Below the pieces are notes generated by a model that saw only the letters and a program-made list of their open reading frames with translations, had not been told where the DNA came from and made no database searches. Made by a program: the position numbers and the translations under genes. Positions 11,666 through 22,832 of a DNA stretch of 64,000 nt are shown here, one piece after another. Source of the stretch: Aspidiotus rigidus (taxonomy: Eukaryota > Arthropoda > Insecta > Hemiptera > Diaspididae); contig JAVHKY010000012.1 of assembly GCA_035079385.1 (NCBI GenBank), positions 124,001 to 188,000 of the forward strand, given 5' to 3'. Position 1 is the first letter of the stretch, and the number at the start of each line of letters is the position of its first letter.

Positions 11666-12394
11666 ACACTTTTATAGGTATTTCCTTTTTTAATACATCG
11701 CAGTTGAAATTATTACTTAATATTTCACGTAAATTCCTTCTACTTGATTTTCATTCCTTTTTCTTTCGCTATAGCCTATAATTAACTTACTCGTACTATT
11801 ATTTTGTTCATGACGGTACCTATTTTTATATTTTGAGCTGACAGTCCTAGAACAGCTTAAACGCTCGCTAAATAAATACTTAATTAATAAAAACGCGTTA
11901 ATATCATGCGTTTCCTTCCAACGGAATAAAATACTTATGTACACATCATGAATAGAGGCAAAGAAAGTTTTTATCTATTTTACAAATAGAAGATATGTAT
12001 TTTGAAAAATTGTGATTGGAGATAAATTCAAGTTCAGAAACGGAAAAATTACTAATTCCTCATTTGTTTCTCATCTCCTTGAAAATGTAAGGTTCTTATA
12101 GGTATCACAATCTCATCGCCACTTTTTCGCGTCATCATCAGGTTCAGCTTCTGCAACGCCCATCGCCGTAGTGATATCACGTTTTTTGTCGACTCCCCTC
12201 GTTCCTGATACGGTACGATTATCTCCTTCCTCCATTTTGTGTGTTGATATTGAACAATTTCTCCAATTTACTCGTCTGATCTCTCCTCCCTACAAGATAA
12301 CAGAATCTGATTAGGAGTTTGAGCACGTATGATAACTAAACAAGTAAATTTCAAAAAATACTTACATTTTTTTTATCCGAGTTCAAGCTTCGGC

Positions 12395-12840
12395 TGAATT
12401 AAAGGGGCTTGTATCCACCTTGAATAAAAGACTCGCCCATTGTTTCTGAAAATTCTCAGACAAAAAAAATTTACCAAAGAAAACTGATTTGGAAAAAAAA
12501 AATCGTTTTACCCTTCATCTTAAACGAGTTGGCAGCCAATTTGGGTAAACAAAACTTGTCGATTGATTCTGAAAATTCTCAAAAGAAGAAATTTTATTAG
12601 ATAATAAAGTTGGAAAAAATACATTGATTTGCACCTCGGCTGAAAGGACCCCCATCCAGTTTGAATGAAATACTTGTCCATTGTTTCTGAAAATTCTCAA
12701 GAGCAAAAAATATCATTAGAAAACCGATTTGGAAAAAATACATTGTTTCACACATCGGCCTAAGCGAGTTGGCGTCCAGTTGGGGTACAAAACTTGTCCA
12801 TTTTTCCTGAAAATTGCCAAAAGAAAAAAATATTTAAAAT
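12395..12840. repeat. Diverged tandem repeat, about 119-bp unit, four copies
   Basis: The phrase CTTGTCCATTGTTTCTGAAA followed by ATTCTCAA recurs near 12440, 12563, 12681 and 12799, each followed by an A-rich stretch, GATTTGGAAAAAA and a CATCGGC-like segment. The spacing is 118-123 bp. Confidence 0.8.
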
Positions 12841-12962
12841 TTCAACTTATATTTATTACAACACCAATGACGGTATTTACATGCATCTCGGTATGGTCAC
12901 GAAGACATGCATTTTTTTTAGGTGTTTTCCCCACACCTGCATCGGGTCTAATCCACCTTACA

Positions 12963-13155
12963 AAGGTAAGGGCTCGAGAGCAGGTAAAATGGGTATCCAC
13001 CTTGTTTTAAGTGAACTCAACTTACGGTGTTCACGCGAAGGTGCTACGGGACATCCATCTTGTTTTCTAATAAACCAAATGTTAACCAAAGGGGTGTAAG
13101 GTTCACTTAAAAAAGAAAATGGAAGTCCATTTTACCTGCTCTCGAGCTCCTTAAC
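12963..13155. repeat. Short inverted repeat (possible small MITE)
   Basis: GGCTCGAGAGCAGGTAAAAT near 12971 is matched by its complement at 13128-13150, and AAGTGAAC near 13010 by GTTCACTT near 13101. The whole palindromic unit is just under 200 bp and lies next to the 153-bp MITE. Confidence 0.65.
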
Positions 13156-13187
13156 AAAGGAACGCATATCAATAATTCTTTGTTCCA

Positions 13188-13340
13188 CAGGGGCGGATTT
13201 ACGGGGGGGGGGGGGCAATGGGACAGTTCTCCCCAAAAACCTCCAAAAAAGACTAAAACATTGTTCAATTTTGCGAGGAAAAAAAATTTTGAACAATGGA
13301 AGTTCTCCCCCCCCTAAATGTTCCCGTAAATCCGCCCCTG
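13188..13340. mobile_element. 153-bp MITE with 18-bp perfect TIRs
   Basis: Both ends read CAGGGGCGGATTTACGGG inward without mismatch, and the six bases GTTCCA directly flank both sides (13182-13187 and 13341-13346). CAGGGGCGGA ends resemble hAT-type MITEs, but those make 8-bp duplications, so the superfamily is uncertain. A second inner inverted repeat (ATTGTTCAA) forms the core. Confidence 0.85.
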
Positions 13341-13559
13341 GTTCCATGTTATGACATATAAATCACAAAAGCAGCCATTGATGGATATTATCCAAAAGCG
13401 CTTGCTCAATAAAATTTATAAATTACGACTCTAACCTTTGTATTTTGTGAATTTTGAATTACTTACAAATAAGGAACCAGAATAGTCATTCCGGGACAGT
13501 CGTACCAAAACAGCTGGTCCAAATTGCGTTCATTCTTTGCTCTTCCATGAACGTAATTT

Positions 13560-14163
13560 TAACAGGGAACCTGTTTTATGGGGGGCTATTTGAGAAATCT
13601 GGCGTCCGCCGTCCGCCGTGCGCCGTCCAGCGAAAAACTTAGAAAAATTTCGACCCTCGAGCCATATATGATAGGAGAGGGACTTAGAAAAATTTCGACT
13701 CTCAAGCTATATATGATAGGAGGGGGACTTGGAAAAAATTTCGACTCTCGAGCTATAGATGATAGGAGGGGAACTTGGAAAAATTTCGACTCTCGAGCCA
13801 TATATGATAAAAGGGGGACTTGGAAAAATTTCGACTCTCGAGCTATATATGATAGAAGAGGGACTTAGAAAAATTTCGACTCTCGAGCCATATATGATAG
13901 AAGGGGGACTTGGAAAAATTTCGACTCTCGAGCCATATATGATAGGAGAGGGACTTAGAAAAATTTCGACTCTCGAGCCATATATGATAGAAGGGGGACT
14001 TGGAAAAATTTCGACTCTCGAGCCATATATGATAGGAGAGGGACTTAGAAAAATTTCGACTCTCGAGCCATATATGATAGAAGGGGGACTTAGAAAAATT
14101 TCGACTCTCGAGCTATGTATGATAGGAGGGGAACTTGGGAAAAATTTTGACTCTCGTGCTATA
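13560..14163. repeat. 45-bp minisatellite, 12 copies, with GC-rich flank
   Basis: From about 13637 the unit GACTTGGAAAAATTTCGACT with CTCGAGCCATATATGATAG repeats every 45 bp, with starts near 13637, 13681, 13726, 13771 and so on to 14131. Because 45 is divisible by three, it keeps several frames open on both strands, and these are not evidence of coding. A flank (13565-13630) with GGGAACC, TTTTATGGGGGG and repeated GTCCGCC precedes it. The same flank and unit occur inverted at 53.64-53.88 kb. Confidence 0.9.
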
Positions 14164-14570
14164 CCGGGTGGGGCAGAAAGATGTAACCAGTTAAATGGGA
14201 GTTTGCGCTAAATCTTTCGTAGCGCGAAAACGCAAAACGTTAGACGTAAAGTTTGAATGAACGAATTTTGTATCTCAATCTTATCTTTGATTTGAGCCGT
14301 ATCTGAAGTTTCTACAACTTTTCTGAGCCGAGTTATGGACCAAAATGTGACAAAAATTGACTAATTTGCCAAGATTTCCAAAATACTTCCAAGCTTCATA
14401 AGGTTATTTAGGTATCTTTTTCGGAATCAGCGTTAAATTTCACCTTCAAATCGGATAAAATATGGAAGTTTAAACAATTTTCAATTTTTGAGAATTTTGG
14501 CAAACTGATCAATTTTAGACACATTTTGGTCCGCAACTCGGCTCGGAGATGTCGTAGAAAGTTGAGTAGG
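14164..14570. repeat. Inverted repeat, 70-bp arms
   Basis: Arm one (about 14309-14380), with GAGCCGAGTTATGGACCAAA, is matched by arm two (about 14500-14566) in reverse complement with a few mismatches. About 120 bp lie between. It is probably a small foldback element; the outer ends are not clear. Confidence 0.7.
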
Positions 14571-15708
14571 GGATCCGCGGACAAAAAAAATTCTTTAAGA
14601 GTAAATATAGGCCTATATAAAGAAACTTGATTTTTTTCATGCTGAAAGTAATATAGAGCCTCCAAAGCATCGAGAAAGTTGACTGCTTCTTCCCCCTGTC
14701 AATCTTGCTACAGTTGTAATACCGCACTTTTCGAGCTAGAAAAGTATAGGTAAAAAAAGAGCTCTACAATCATTTTTTCCTATATTTTATTCTTAGCCTA
14801 GTATTAATCTAGTATACTGTATATTAGGCCGAGGTTTAATTCTTTATCACTTCCGATTCCTGGCATCTCTTGAAGCTATCTGTAGCTGCTATTCCTCTCG
14901 TGCACTCATAAATTGTATTCACGCTATCGTATCACCATTTTCTATGCAACCTCCATCTCAAGATTATTAACATCTGGGAATCCAGCTAGATACAAGGAGA
15001 ACCCAGAAAACTAAAAAAATCGATGTCGAGGCCAAAGAAGCAAGAATATGAAAAATTGGCAAACGTTGTTACAGGTAGAGGTTGCTGCTCTTGTGGAAAA
15101 ACGTTCTAAAAACACGTTAATTGTTAAATCGAGAATAATATTCGTTTCCGTGGGGAAAAAAGGCTGAAAAGAGTAAAAAATTCTTGATTGTTTGAGCTTA
15201 GTCTCGTAGATTGATCAACTTCAAAGCTAGTTGTAAACGTTTGAAGAACAAATCAGGGGGCGAAGTGTGGTAATGTATCACGCTTCGCCCCCTAAAACGG
15301 TTGGAAAATCTACAAGAATCGAATGTACCTAATTGTAACTCCAATTAATTAATTTTTTTTCTTTTCAATTGTGAATGAAACTATAGCAAGTTCGATATCT
15401 ACGGATAGAGAATAAATAGACGAGTCCAGGACAGGTTGCCGGAAAGCTGCAGCTATATTTCTCGCGTAAGATGAAAAAGGGGTTGAAAAATCTTGAAAAA
15501 TCGAATATACGTTATTGTAACTCAATTTTTTTTCAATTTCTATTACTCAACCACACAATTTTACATTTCCCTTCATTATTTTTATTTAATATCTTTAACA
15601 AAATGTAACAATAGGTACATTTAAATCGTACAAAAACACATCAGTCAAAAGCCGTGTGGTAATGTTTTTAGCTGCAAGAAAAAGTCGATCATAATTATAC
15701 GCTCGCGT
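14571..15708. other. Intergenic DNA and PRPF6 3' flank
   Basis: No coding signal. CTAGTATACTGTATATTAGG at about 14810 belongs to the dispersed repeat seen near 6960. The part closest to 15709 should include the PRPF6 3' UTR, but I cannot fix its cleavage site. Confidence 0.4.
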
Positions 15709-18513
15709 TCATGAATAATGAGCCCATTTTATTTCGTTCACCACTTTCACAAGAATCTGATCAGTTTTCAAACGCCAATTCTCGATCTTCTTCGATACGC
15801 TGCACCATATTTCGCCATGATGCGGTTCGGCGGCTACACATCTTTCTTTAACCTCTTCTTGGGTTCTTTCCGTACCATATAATTTTTCAAACTTATAAAA
15901 ATATGCCCACGAGTCTCCAAAATCCGGATCCGTTTTCACCAAACGATTGAACCATTTACGACATTCCCGCAGTTTTCGCCTGCTCCACAAAAGTTTCGAT
16001 ACAGCTAGTAGTACATTGGGGTCGTGCTCGCACTTCATTAATGCGTCCTGGCTTTTTTTCCTACGTTGCGCTCTCGGTTCCATGAAAATCGCCTCTGCCA
16101 AAAGGATACCAGCATCTGGACACTGTTGTAGAGCTTTTGCCATCAATATGTTGGCGATCCTCTGTATTCCAGCTCGATATTCAAGTCGGATGGCTTCAAG
16201 CCATAATTGTGGATTGTGGGCTACTAGTAGACGAGCGCGTTCTAAGGTAGAACGTGCTCTTGTCAATTTATCTTGACGCTCTTCTAAACGCGATAAACTT
16301 AACCAAAGAGGTATGGAAGTTTGACATGCCCTCAATGCTGTTGTATAGGTAGCATGGGCATTATCTAGTTCTCCTTTCTGTTCTTCAATTTGTCCTTTCA
16401 TCAACCATAATTTAGCAAATTTCGGAAATGCTTCGACTGCTTCCTTCAAAACTTCAAGAGCATTGCCCAGATTGTTCAAATACCATTCTAATTTTGCACA
16501 CTTCATCATTACTCTAGATGTTTTAGTATGTTTTCTCGCTTCCGCGAGCAACCTTCTGGCACGTTCAAAATTGTCATTTTCAAATTCCAGTTTATGAGCT
16601 GCTAACCAAATCTCTTCATTATTTGGATAAGCTTGGGAAGCTAGTTCAAGAATACTTCGAGCCTCTGACACGTCGCCTGCCAGCCATCTGGACTTAGCAC
16701 CCATCAACCACAGAATATCACATTTAGGACAACGTTTAACAGCTTCCTGAAGTAGTAATTCTAATGATTTCCGCGTTCCATGATTCTTCTCCAGAAGTGC
16801 AGCTCGCAACCAAATAGATTTCTTTTGCGGAAAAACAGTAAATGCATGCTCAAAAACGGCGCGAGCACATTCATACGCGCCTTGAGAAATGCACGCTTCA
16901 GCATCACTAATCCACCTATGCTTTTTATCCTCGTCTTCTACATTATGTTCGATAATGGCGCGTATAATCGCTCGACACGTGAGCATTGAACCACCAGCTT
17001 CTGCTTCCATTGCTTCTTTAAACCAGTGTTCACGATTGATTTCCACTCCATTTGCAAGCAACGAATTCTTAGCTCGATCAATAATTTTAATAATCATCGC
17101 AGAATTCTCGTGAGCTTCCTCTAGTTTAGCGGCTGTAATCCAAATTTGTCTATCAGTTGGCATGTTTTCGCGAGCTTTATTCAACACTTTTCTTGCGTTC
17201 TCATACGTTTCCAAACGGGCTAACGCGAGCCATAATTCAACGCTGGTTGGACAACATTCGACAGCTCGGCTCAACAGAATTCTCGCTTCTTCCGGATCTT
17301 CCAATTCGACGGCTGCTTTCCATAATCGAACTGAATTTGGAATATTTTCTAGCGCCTTCCTGAATACCCGACATTTTCCTTTTGTTTCGATTTCCAAGTC
17401 CGCTGCCTTAATCCATATACGAACCGAAATAGGAATATTACGAACCGCATGAGCAATGACAGCTTTCGCCAGTTCGGGTGGCTGTAATCGTGCAGCTTCT
17501 AACCACATATCTTCTGATTTCGGATTCTCTTCACATCCCTTCATGATGAGATTTCTCGCAGACTGCACCTTGCCAGTCACTTCTTCCAGCCGAGCTGAAG
17601 CTATCCAAGCAGGAGGATGATTTGGATTCGTTTCTCGAACAGATTTCAACAGAAAACGAGCTTTTTTAATGTCGTTTATATCACCACCATACGTAGGTAT
17701 CATACTCTGTAAATCTGTTAGATACGCTTTTGGATCAACAACAGTTTGTTCGGATACTGAATCGGAAACGTGATTCAATTTCACATTCATTAATGTGTTT
17801 CTTGCTTGACCGATTTTTCTAAGATCGATATTTCCACTAGGTGTCAACATACCTGGCATAGAGTGCGGTACCTGGCTTATAACACCGCTGCTAGGATCTA
17901 TAGACGTAGTCAATTCGCCTCCTAAATTACGAGATAGCAACGAGTCAGGTAACGGAGTGAATTTTTCAGCCCGTGGATTCCTAGTCTTCCTATTACGCGC
18001 ATCTCTCACCTCGGGAATACTTTGCCATTCTTCTTCACTAACGGTAATCAGACCACGTTTCAAAGCGCTAAACTGTTGTTGAGTTTTAGGTCTTTCTTGA
18101 CGATACTTGTCCAACTCTTCTTTCAAACGCTTCTCACGATATTCTTTACGTCTTTCGTTTAAACGTTTATCGATTTCTTCATAAATCATATCGGCCTCTT
18201 CGTCATCTTTGTCATATGGATCTTGACTGAATAAAGAACGCCCGTAGCCTGAAAATTCGTCATAATTAGAATCGTTTAAATCTTCATCGTCATCTTCTTC
18301 TTTCTTCTTCTTCTTGGTTGGTGATACATACCTACTCGTATTATCAGGAACGTCATTAGCATCTCTAGCCGGACCAATATCAGATCGAGTCGTAAATCCA
18401 GTAGCACCTCGACCTACTCCAGCAACGTAACCTAAGGGGGAGGGTAGTCCTATAAAACGCTTTCCATTTCGATTAACATACGAGGTCCAAGGCGCCGTCG
18501 TGATCGATGTCAT
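15709..18513 (-). CDS. PRPF6: Pre-mRNA-processing factor 6 (U5 snRNP / tri-snRNP bridge)
   Basis: Nuclear splicing protein that joins U5 and U4/U6 snRNPs in the tri-snRNP. The 934-codon frame is close to the usual length of animal PRPF6 (about 940). The N-terminal PRP1 domain is plain: [17 protein letters not shown], then [10 protein letters not shown], the acidic [14 protein letters not shown] and GSLF-like segments, and a Lys/Glu-rich helix. From about residue 240 to the end runs a chain of HAT/TPR-like helical repeats (for example [13 protein letters not shown] and [13 protein letters not shown]). No internal stop or intron interrupts the CDS. The start is set at the ATG at 18513: the frame continues two codons upstream only as GTG-AAA, and TTTCAG just before it looks like a splice acceptor, so a 5' UTR intron is likely. 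The gene is divergent from eIF3K. Confidence 0.97.
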   Translation of the reverse strand: MTSITTAPWTSYVNRNGKRFIGLPSPLGYVAGVGRGATGFTTRSDIGPARDANDVPDNTSRYVSPTKKKKKEEDDDEDLNDSNYDEFSGYGRSLFSQDPYDKDDEEADMIYEEIDKRLNERRKEYREKRLKEELDKYRQERPKTQQQFSALKRGLITVSEEEWQSIPEVRDARNRKTRNPRAEKFTPLPDSLLSRNLGGELTTSIDPSSGVISQVPHSMPGMLTPSGNIDLRKIGQARNTLMNVKLNHVSDSVSEQTVVDPKAYLTDLQSMIPTYGGDINDIKKARFLLKSVRETNPNHPPAWIASARLEEVTGKVQSARNLIMKGCEENPKSEDMWLEAARLQPPELAKAVIAHAVRNIPISVRIWIKAADLEIETKGKCRVFRKALENIPNSVRLWKAAVELEDPEEARILLSRAVECCPTSVELWLALARLETYENARKVLNKARENMPTDRQIWITAAKLEEAHENSAMIIKIIDRAKNSLLANGVEINREHWFKEAMEAEAGGSMLTCRAIIRAIIEHNVEDEDKKHRWISDAEACISQGAYECARAVFEHAFTVFPQKKSIWLRAALLEKNHGTRKSLELLLQEAVKRCPKCDILWLMGAKSRWLAGDVSEARSILELASQAYPNNEEIWLAAHKLEFENDNFERARRLLAEARKHTKTSRVMMKCAKLEWYLNNLGNALEVLKEAVEAFPKFAKLWLMKGQIEEQKGELDNAHATYTTALRACQTSIPLWLSLSRLEERQDKLTRARSTLERARLLVAHNPQLWLEAIRLEYRAGIQRIANILMAKALQQCPDAGILLAEAIFMEPRAQRRKKSQDALMKCEHDPNVLLAVSKLLWSRRKLRECRKWFNRLVKTDPDFGDSWAYFYKFEKLYGTERTQEEVKERCVAAEPHHGEIWCSVSKKIENWRLKTDQILVKVVNEIKWAHYS

Positions 18514-19446
18514 TTTCACTCTGAAACAAAACGATTCATTGTAAGTTCCTTCACAAGGCTGAGGAAGATTCGAAAAATTACAATATACACCTATGTGAGA
18601 ATTTCCTATTCTTGCACTCTTGATTTCTTTCTTTTATTTCTCTCTTTCATTTTCTTCGCTATGTCACACGATAATTTTATCTTATTCTTTCCCTATCGTT
18701 TCTTTTCTCGCTCATGTTCAGACAAGCTCTGTATTCTAGTAACTCTCGATGTAAACCTTTCATCAAATTCATAATGATTCTCCTTTTTCTTTTCGTGCTG
18801 TATACTTGCATAAGATTTTTCAGTCCCGCAAAATTTCCTATAACTACATGTATCTGAAAGAGAATTTCATGCTCTTACTTTATTCTTCACCTTTTTTCTA
18901 CTGAAAAACTGTATACTCAAAGATACGCCGATAATTTGAATGATCATTCTTACCTTATCAGATCGAACGTCGTCACTCTTCGAGTTATTCCAATCGATCG
19001 TGATTAACAAAGATCCTTACAATACATATATCTACAAGATATAATGCAAAGGTATAAATTCACGACTTCACGAGATAAGCTGAGGAGATATTGTTTGGAA
19101 AAAATTATTTCTAGTTTTGAAAAAAATCTAGATTGAGTACATCTGCCGTAACCACGTAAGTTCAATAATTGTTTCATCATTACGATATCGGTGGTATCTG
19201 TAGCGCTCCTACCGGTTATGGCAAGTACTATAAATTATTGCTATGAAGCCATCCAGAATTCAGATAAGTCAAGTTCATGATGATTGTCTTTTCAACGTGT
19301 TATCGTCCCTGGAGTTTCGGCTGATCGGCTCACTGTTTCTTCGTACAAAAACACCGAACCTATTAAATTTTTCAATTGAATAGATAAATTCTATCGTATT
19401 ACTTTGGAAAATATTATTATTCAAAACCCTGTATCTGTAATCTTCA
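18514..19446. promoter_or_regulatory. Shared upstream region of PRPF6 and eIF3K
   Basis: About 0.93 kb separates two divergently read housekeeping genes. TTTCAG directly upstream of the PRPF6 ATG (minus strand) suggests that part of this stretch is a 5' UTR intron. No strong TATA box stands out, as expected for housekeeping promoters. Transcription start sites cannot be placed from sequence alone. Confidence 0.5.
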
Positions 19447-20524
19447 ATGATGAACATGATGGCAGAAAATATGCGCCAAACCGTTGCTCAATTTCTATCT
19501 GGCATAGAAAGGTAAGACATCGATACTGTTCCTTACTTAGGAAGAAAACGTCGTAAACTTGCTACGTATCGTTATGACTCGTATTGATTGAATAGAATTG
19601 TTCTCATTCTTCAAATTTTACTTACAGGTATAACCCAGAAAACTTGGGCACGTTGGAGAAATACGTGCAAGTACAATCCCAAGAAAACGCCTACGATCTA
19701 GAAGCTAATATCGCGGTCTTGAAATTATATCAATTTAATCAACAGTACAACGACGAAATCACCATTCAAATACTGCTTAAAGCCTTGACCAATCTACCTC
19801 ATGCTGATTTCTCGTTGTGTAAATGTTTACTGAACGATCAAATGGTAATCTGGTCACTCGTATAATTCATTCTTGTCTTTTCATTGGGAATTCTAAAAAT
19901 TAATTCTTAATTTGTCTTCTTCGCATTCTAGTGTAAACAGCCGCCAATTAATCAGATTATCAAGTTAGCCGGTTTGTTGGAAAGTTGCGATTTTGAGAAA
20001 GTATGGAATATGATTTATGGGTTGCCGGACTTGTACAAGAATATAAACGGATTCCAAGATTCTGTCCGGAAATTTGTTTGTCATGTTGTCGGAATCACCT
20101 TTCAGACTATTAATAAATACATGTTATGCGAGTTATTAGGAAATATTGACGGTGAGTCTTATCTGTTACTTGGCATTCAGAGTTTTTCGGAAGCCTGTTC
20201 AAATGAAAGCTTACTTCTAAATTTATATCCCTGGTAGAACTTTTCGTTTTCAAAACCACACTTCACGTCAGATTTTAGTTTTAGGACGTGTACTCCGCCC
20301 GTATCTAATTCGAGTATTGAACTAGTAGATTATAGCGTTGTGTTCTAATGAATTTTTTGTGAATTCCAGACAATATGCTGAAAGCTTGGGTAAAGAAATA
20401 CGGCTGGAGAGAAGTAGAAAATAACATGATTTTCATCTCGAACCAAGATGGTAACATCAAAACGAAAAATATTTCCGAAGAAATCACATTCGATAAATTA
20501 GTAGATGTTCTCAACGTTCACTGA
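19447..20524 (+). CDS. eIF3k: Eukaryotic translation initiation factor 3 subunit K, four exons
   Basis: Subunit K of the eIF3 complex, which acts on the 40S ribosome in the cytoplasm. Coding exons are 19447-19511, 19628-19844, 19932-20151 and 20370-20524, all with GT-AG borders. Together they give 219 codons (218 aa), equal to the usual animal length. Family signatures are [46 protein letters not shown] and [14 protein letters not shown], ending with a PCI/winged-helix part ([11 protein letters not shown]). The start could be any of three nearby ATGs (19447, 19450, 19456); I took the first. The introns are short (80-220 bp), typical of insects. The gene is head to head with PRPF6. Confidence 0.96.
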
Positions 20525-21106
20525 TATTCGTTGACGATGCCTATGTTTGTAAAGTATTTTAAATTTCTAAAAAATATATTTTACTTTTCGTAAACGGACC
20601 AATTTTATTTTATCGCTTATCTATTCGAATTAATAGATTTTTTTTCTAATCTTCGAATTGATCGAAACGATGATTCGTCTTTTTATGAATTCTGTGTATA
20701 GTGTATGAAGCAGGTAAATTATTTTATGGTTGAGAAGAAAATTATGGCTATATCGAAAAGAAATATATTTTTTGTCAAAATTCTTTGGTACGTTGGATTT
20801 CAGATAGTTTTGATGTTTGAAATGTTGAATAAATTATGTTTTTATGAGAAATTAGCATCAAATGTTGTAGAAACTCAAAGGTATATTCAACGTGTTTGAA
20901 GAACTATATTCTTACTACGTATACAGAGGTGTAAGTAATTGTAGTCACACGCTTAGACTCAGTGCTAGCCCTCATACTCTGGTGAATGAAAGAACATCCT
21001 TGGACAACGGTCGAAGTTATAAATCCGTAATTTTCATTTTCGAGTGTTGAAAATTTTTTCTAAAATTCTAAATCTCCGGTTTCCAATTATTTTGTAATTT
21101 TTATAG
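20525..21106. other. eIF3K 3' flank, no gene seen
   Basis: Contains AT-rich 3' UTR-like sequence directly after the stop (AATATATTTTAC near 20573). Short open frames have no recognisable content. Confidence 0.4.
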
Positions 21107-21495
21107 ATCTACAGATAAACCGAAGGAACGTACGTAAATTTAGGTTCGTCGAATTATTTGGGTCTAGTGGATACTACTCCGAGTTAAAATGAAGAGATTG
21201 ATGACTGGAATGATGACGGTATTAGGTGCGACATTTTGATAAATTCATCTCTATTTTATTCGAGCGTCGACTTCAATAAAAAATATAATATAATATTATT
21301 GGCATTAATGCAGGAAAAATCACACTACATTACGAATTAGAGAGATTAACAGCCGAGTTTTTAGGTATGGAAAATACGATCAATTTTAGCGCGGACTTCG
21401 CCTCGAATGCCTTGAATTTCCCGGTTAAAATCTCGAAAGACTGTTCGGTTCTGAGCAACGAAAAAAATTACACTCATACGATTCTTGGTCTGTGA
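21107..21495 (+). pseudogene. SPTLC2: Serine palmitoyltransferase subunit 2-like gene fragment
   Basis: Two exon-like pieces of an SPT large-subunit gene (sphingoid base synthesis, ER membrane). Piece one starts after a TTTTATAG acceptor at 21106 and reads YVNLGSSNYLGLVDTTPS before an in-frame stop; the family has a NLGSYNYLGF-like motif here. Piece two starts after AATGCAG at 21313 and reads LHYELERLTAEFLGMENTIN, then SNALNFPVKISKDCSVLSNE and HTILGL, ending in a stop at 21495. The order and spacing match the stretch before the PLP-binding lysine, which is absent. The donor site between the pieces looks lost. The retained intron points to a DNA-level duplicate rather than a retrocopy. Confidence 0.7.
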
Positions 21496-22798
21496 ATATC
21501 AAACGCCAAAGTGCAGAAATTTCGTCATAATCAGATTAGTTTCCATTAATGAAAATATTTAAGTCTAGATAATTATGGGTGTTTTTAAATGCATAATTAT
21601 CTATCGATACTTCGTACAAGAAGGAAGAGTTAGGGCTAATAAAAGATTACAAAATGAGCACCTGTAATGATAAGAATATCAGGAAGTGAATCTATTTTCG
21701 AAGGAAGTTAATTGAGAGAAAATAAACTCGTATGAATTTTTAATAATAAGACTATAAAACGGACCGTTACAAAGTGCTGAAGATCAGCATGATCAACTAG
21801 AAGATTGCGAGACCTGGAAAATTCTTGATGGTGAGACTAAAGAAACATGGATTAGGAAAATTTTTCGGTTCATAAGCGCGTTTAAATACATATAAAAATG
21901 ATATTCTTTCAGATTTCCAAGTTTCCTTCGTTTGAAAAAGTCATAAAACTCAGTTTTATTCACCATGATATAGTTCCTCTCCACCAAAAAAAAAAATCTG
22001 TTTTTCTCCAGACAAGATTCATTTTATGGTAATTCTGTTGCAAGATAACAAAATAGTAAATTACCTTTCCTGAAACCCAGCTGTTGGGTGAAAAAAAAAA
22101 TTCATTTCATTGTTATCGATGCTTTGCGTTAAACAATTTCAGAAAATTGGTCTTATTCTTCCCAAAAATACTGGGTACCTAATCGATATTTTTTCTTATT
22201 CGTATGAAAGCTAGGAAAATACGATCAGATAATTATATGAGTGAATGCGCACCTTTTACTTATTCATTGTACTAAATTACGTATAATTTTACGATTAAAC
22301 GGCGACGGAATACGTTATTTATTAATACTCGTAATCGGATAGAACACCGTTTCCAGCTAGCACATTTAGTTGGCGTTTCAGTACGGTGACATTTTGAGAT
22401 TTTTAAAAACTGTAATTAGTTTCTAAATAGTTCGTTGGCAGAACTAATCTTTGCAACTTTTATTTCTAACTTATGATATCTTACATGGAATATCTACCGT
22501 CTATTATCGCGTGTAACATACAAAGAAAATTAAGACATTTGTCTCTCACTCTCAATTTAGGACTTCGACTGGAGAGATTATAAGAACGTAATTTTCATTT
22601 GTATATTGGCCGAAGATTTTTTGGCAATGAGGCTTGTTATGAGGGTTAAGTACAAAGTCTTTAGGTTAATTTTTATGAAGCTGTCAAAGCACGGAGACTG
22701 TTTAGATACTATAGTCCTATTATATTATGAAAAAATTGGTGAGACCAGTTCTTTTTTTCTTATTCTGGGCCCCCCCCCCCCGCAAAAAAAAAAAAAAA

Positions 22799-22832
<34 letters not shown>

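Noticed and set aside
13578..14211. Open frames with a 15-residue repeat, looking like a repeat protein
   Set aside because: The 45-bp minisatellite unit is divisible by three and keeps frames open on both strands; no start context or conserved ends.
18514..18519. Two extra codons at the PRPF6 N-terminus
   Set aside because: The first is GTG, not ATG, and it follows a likely splice acceptor; the start is placed at 18513.
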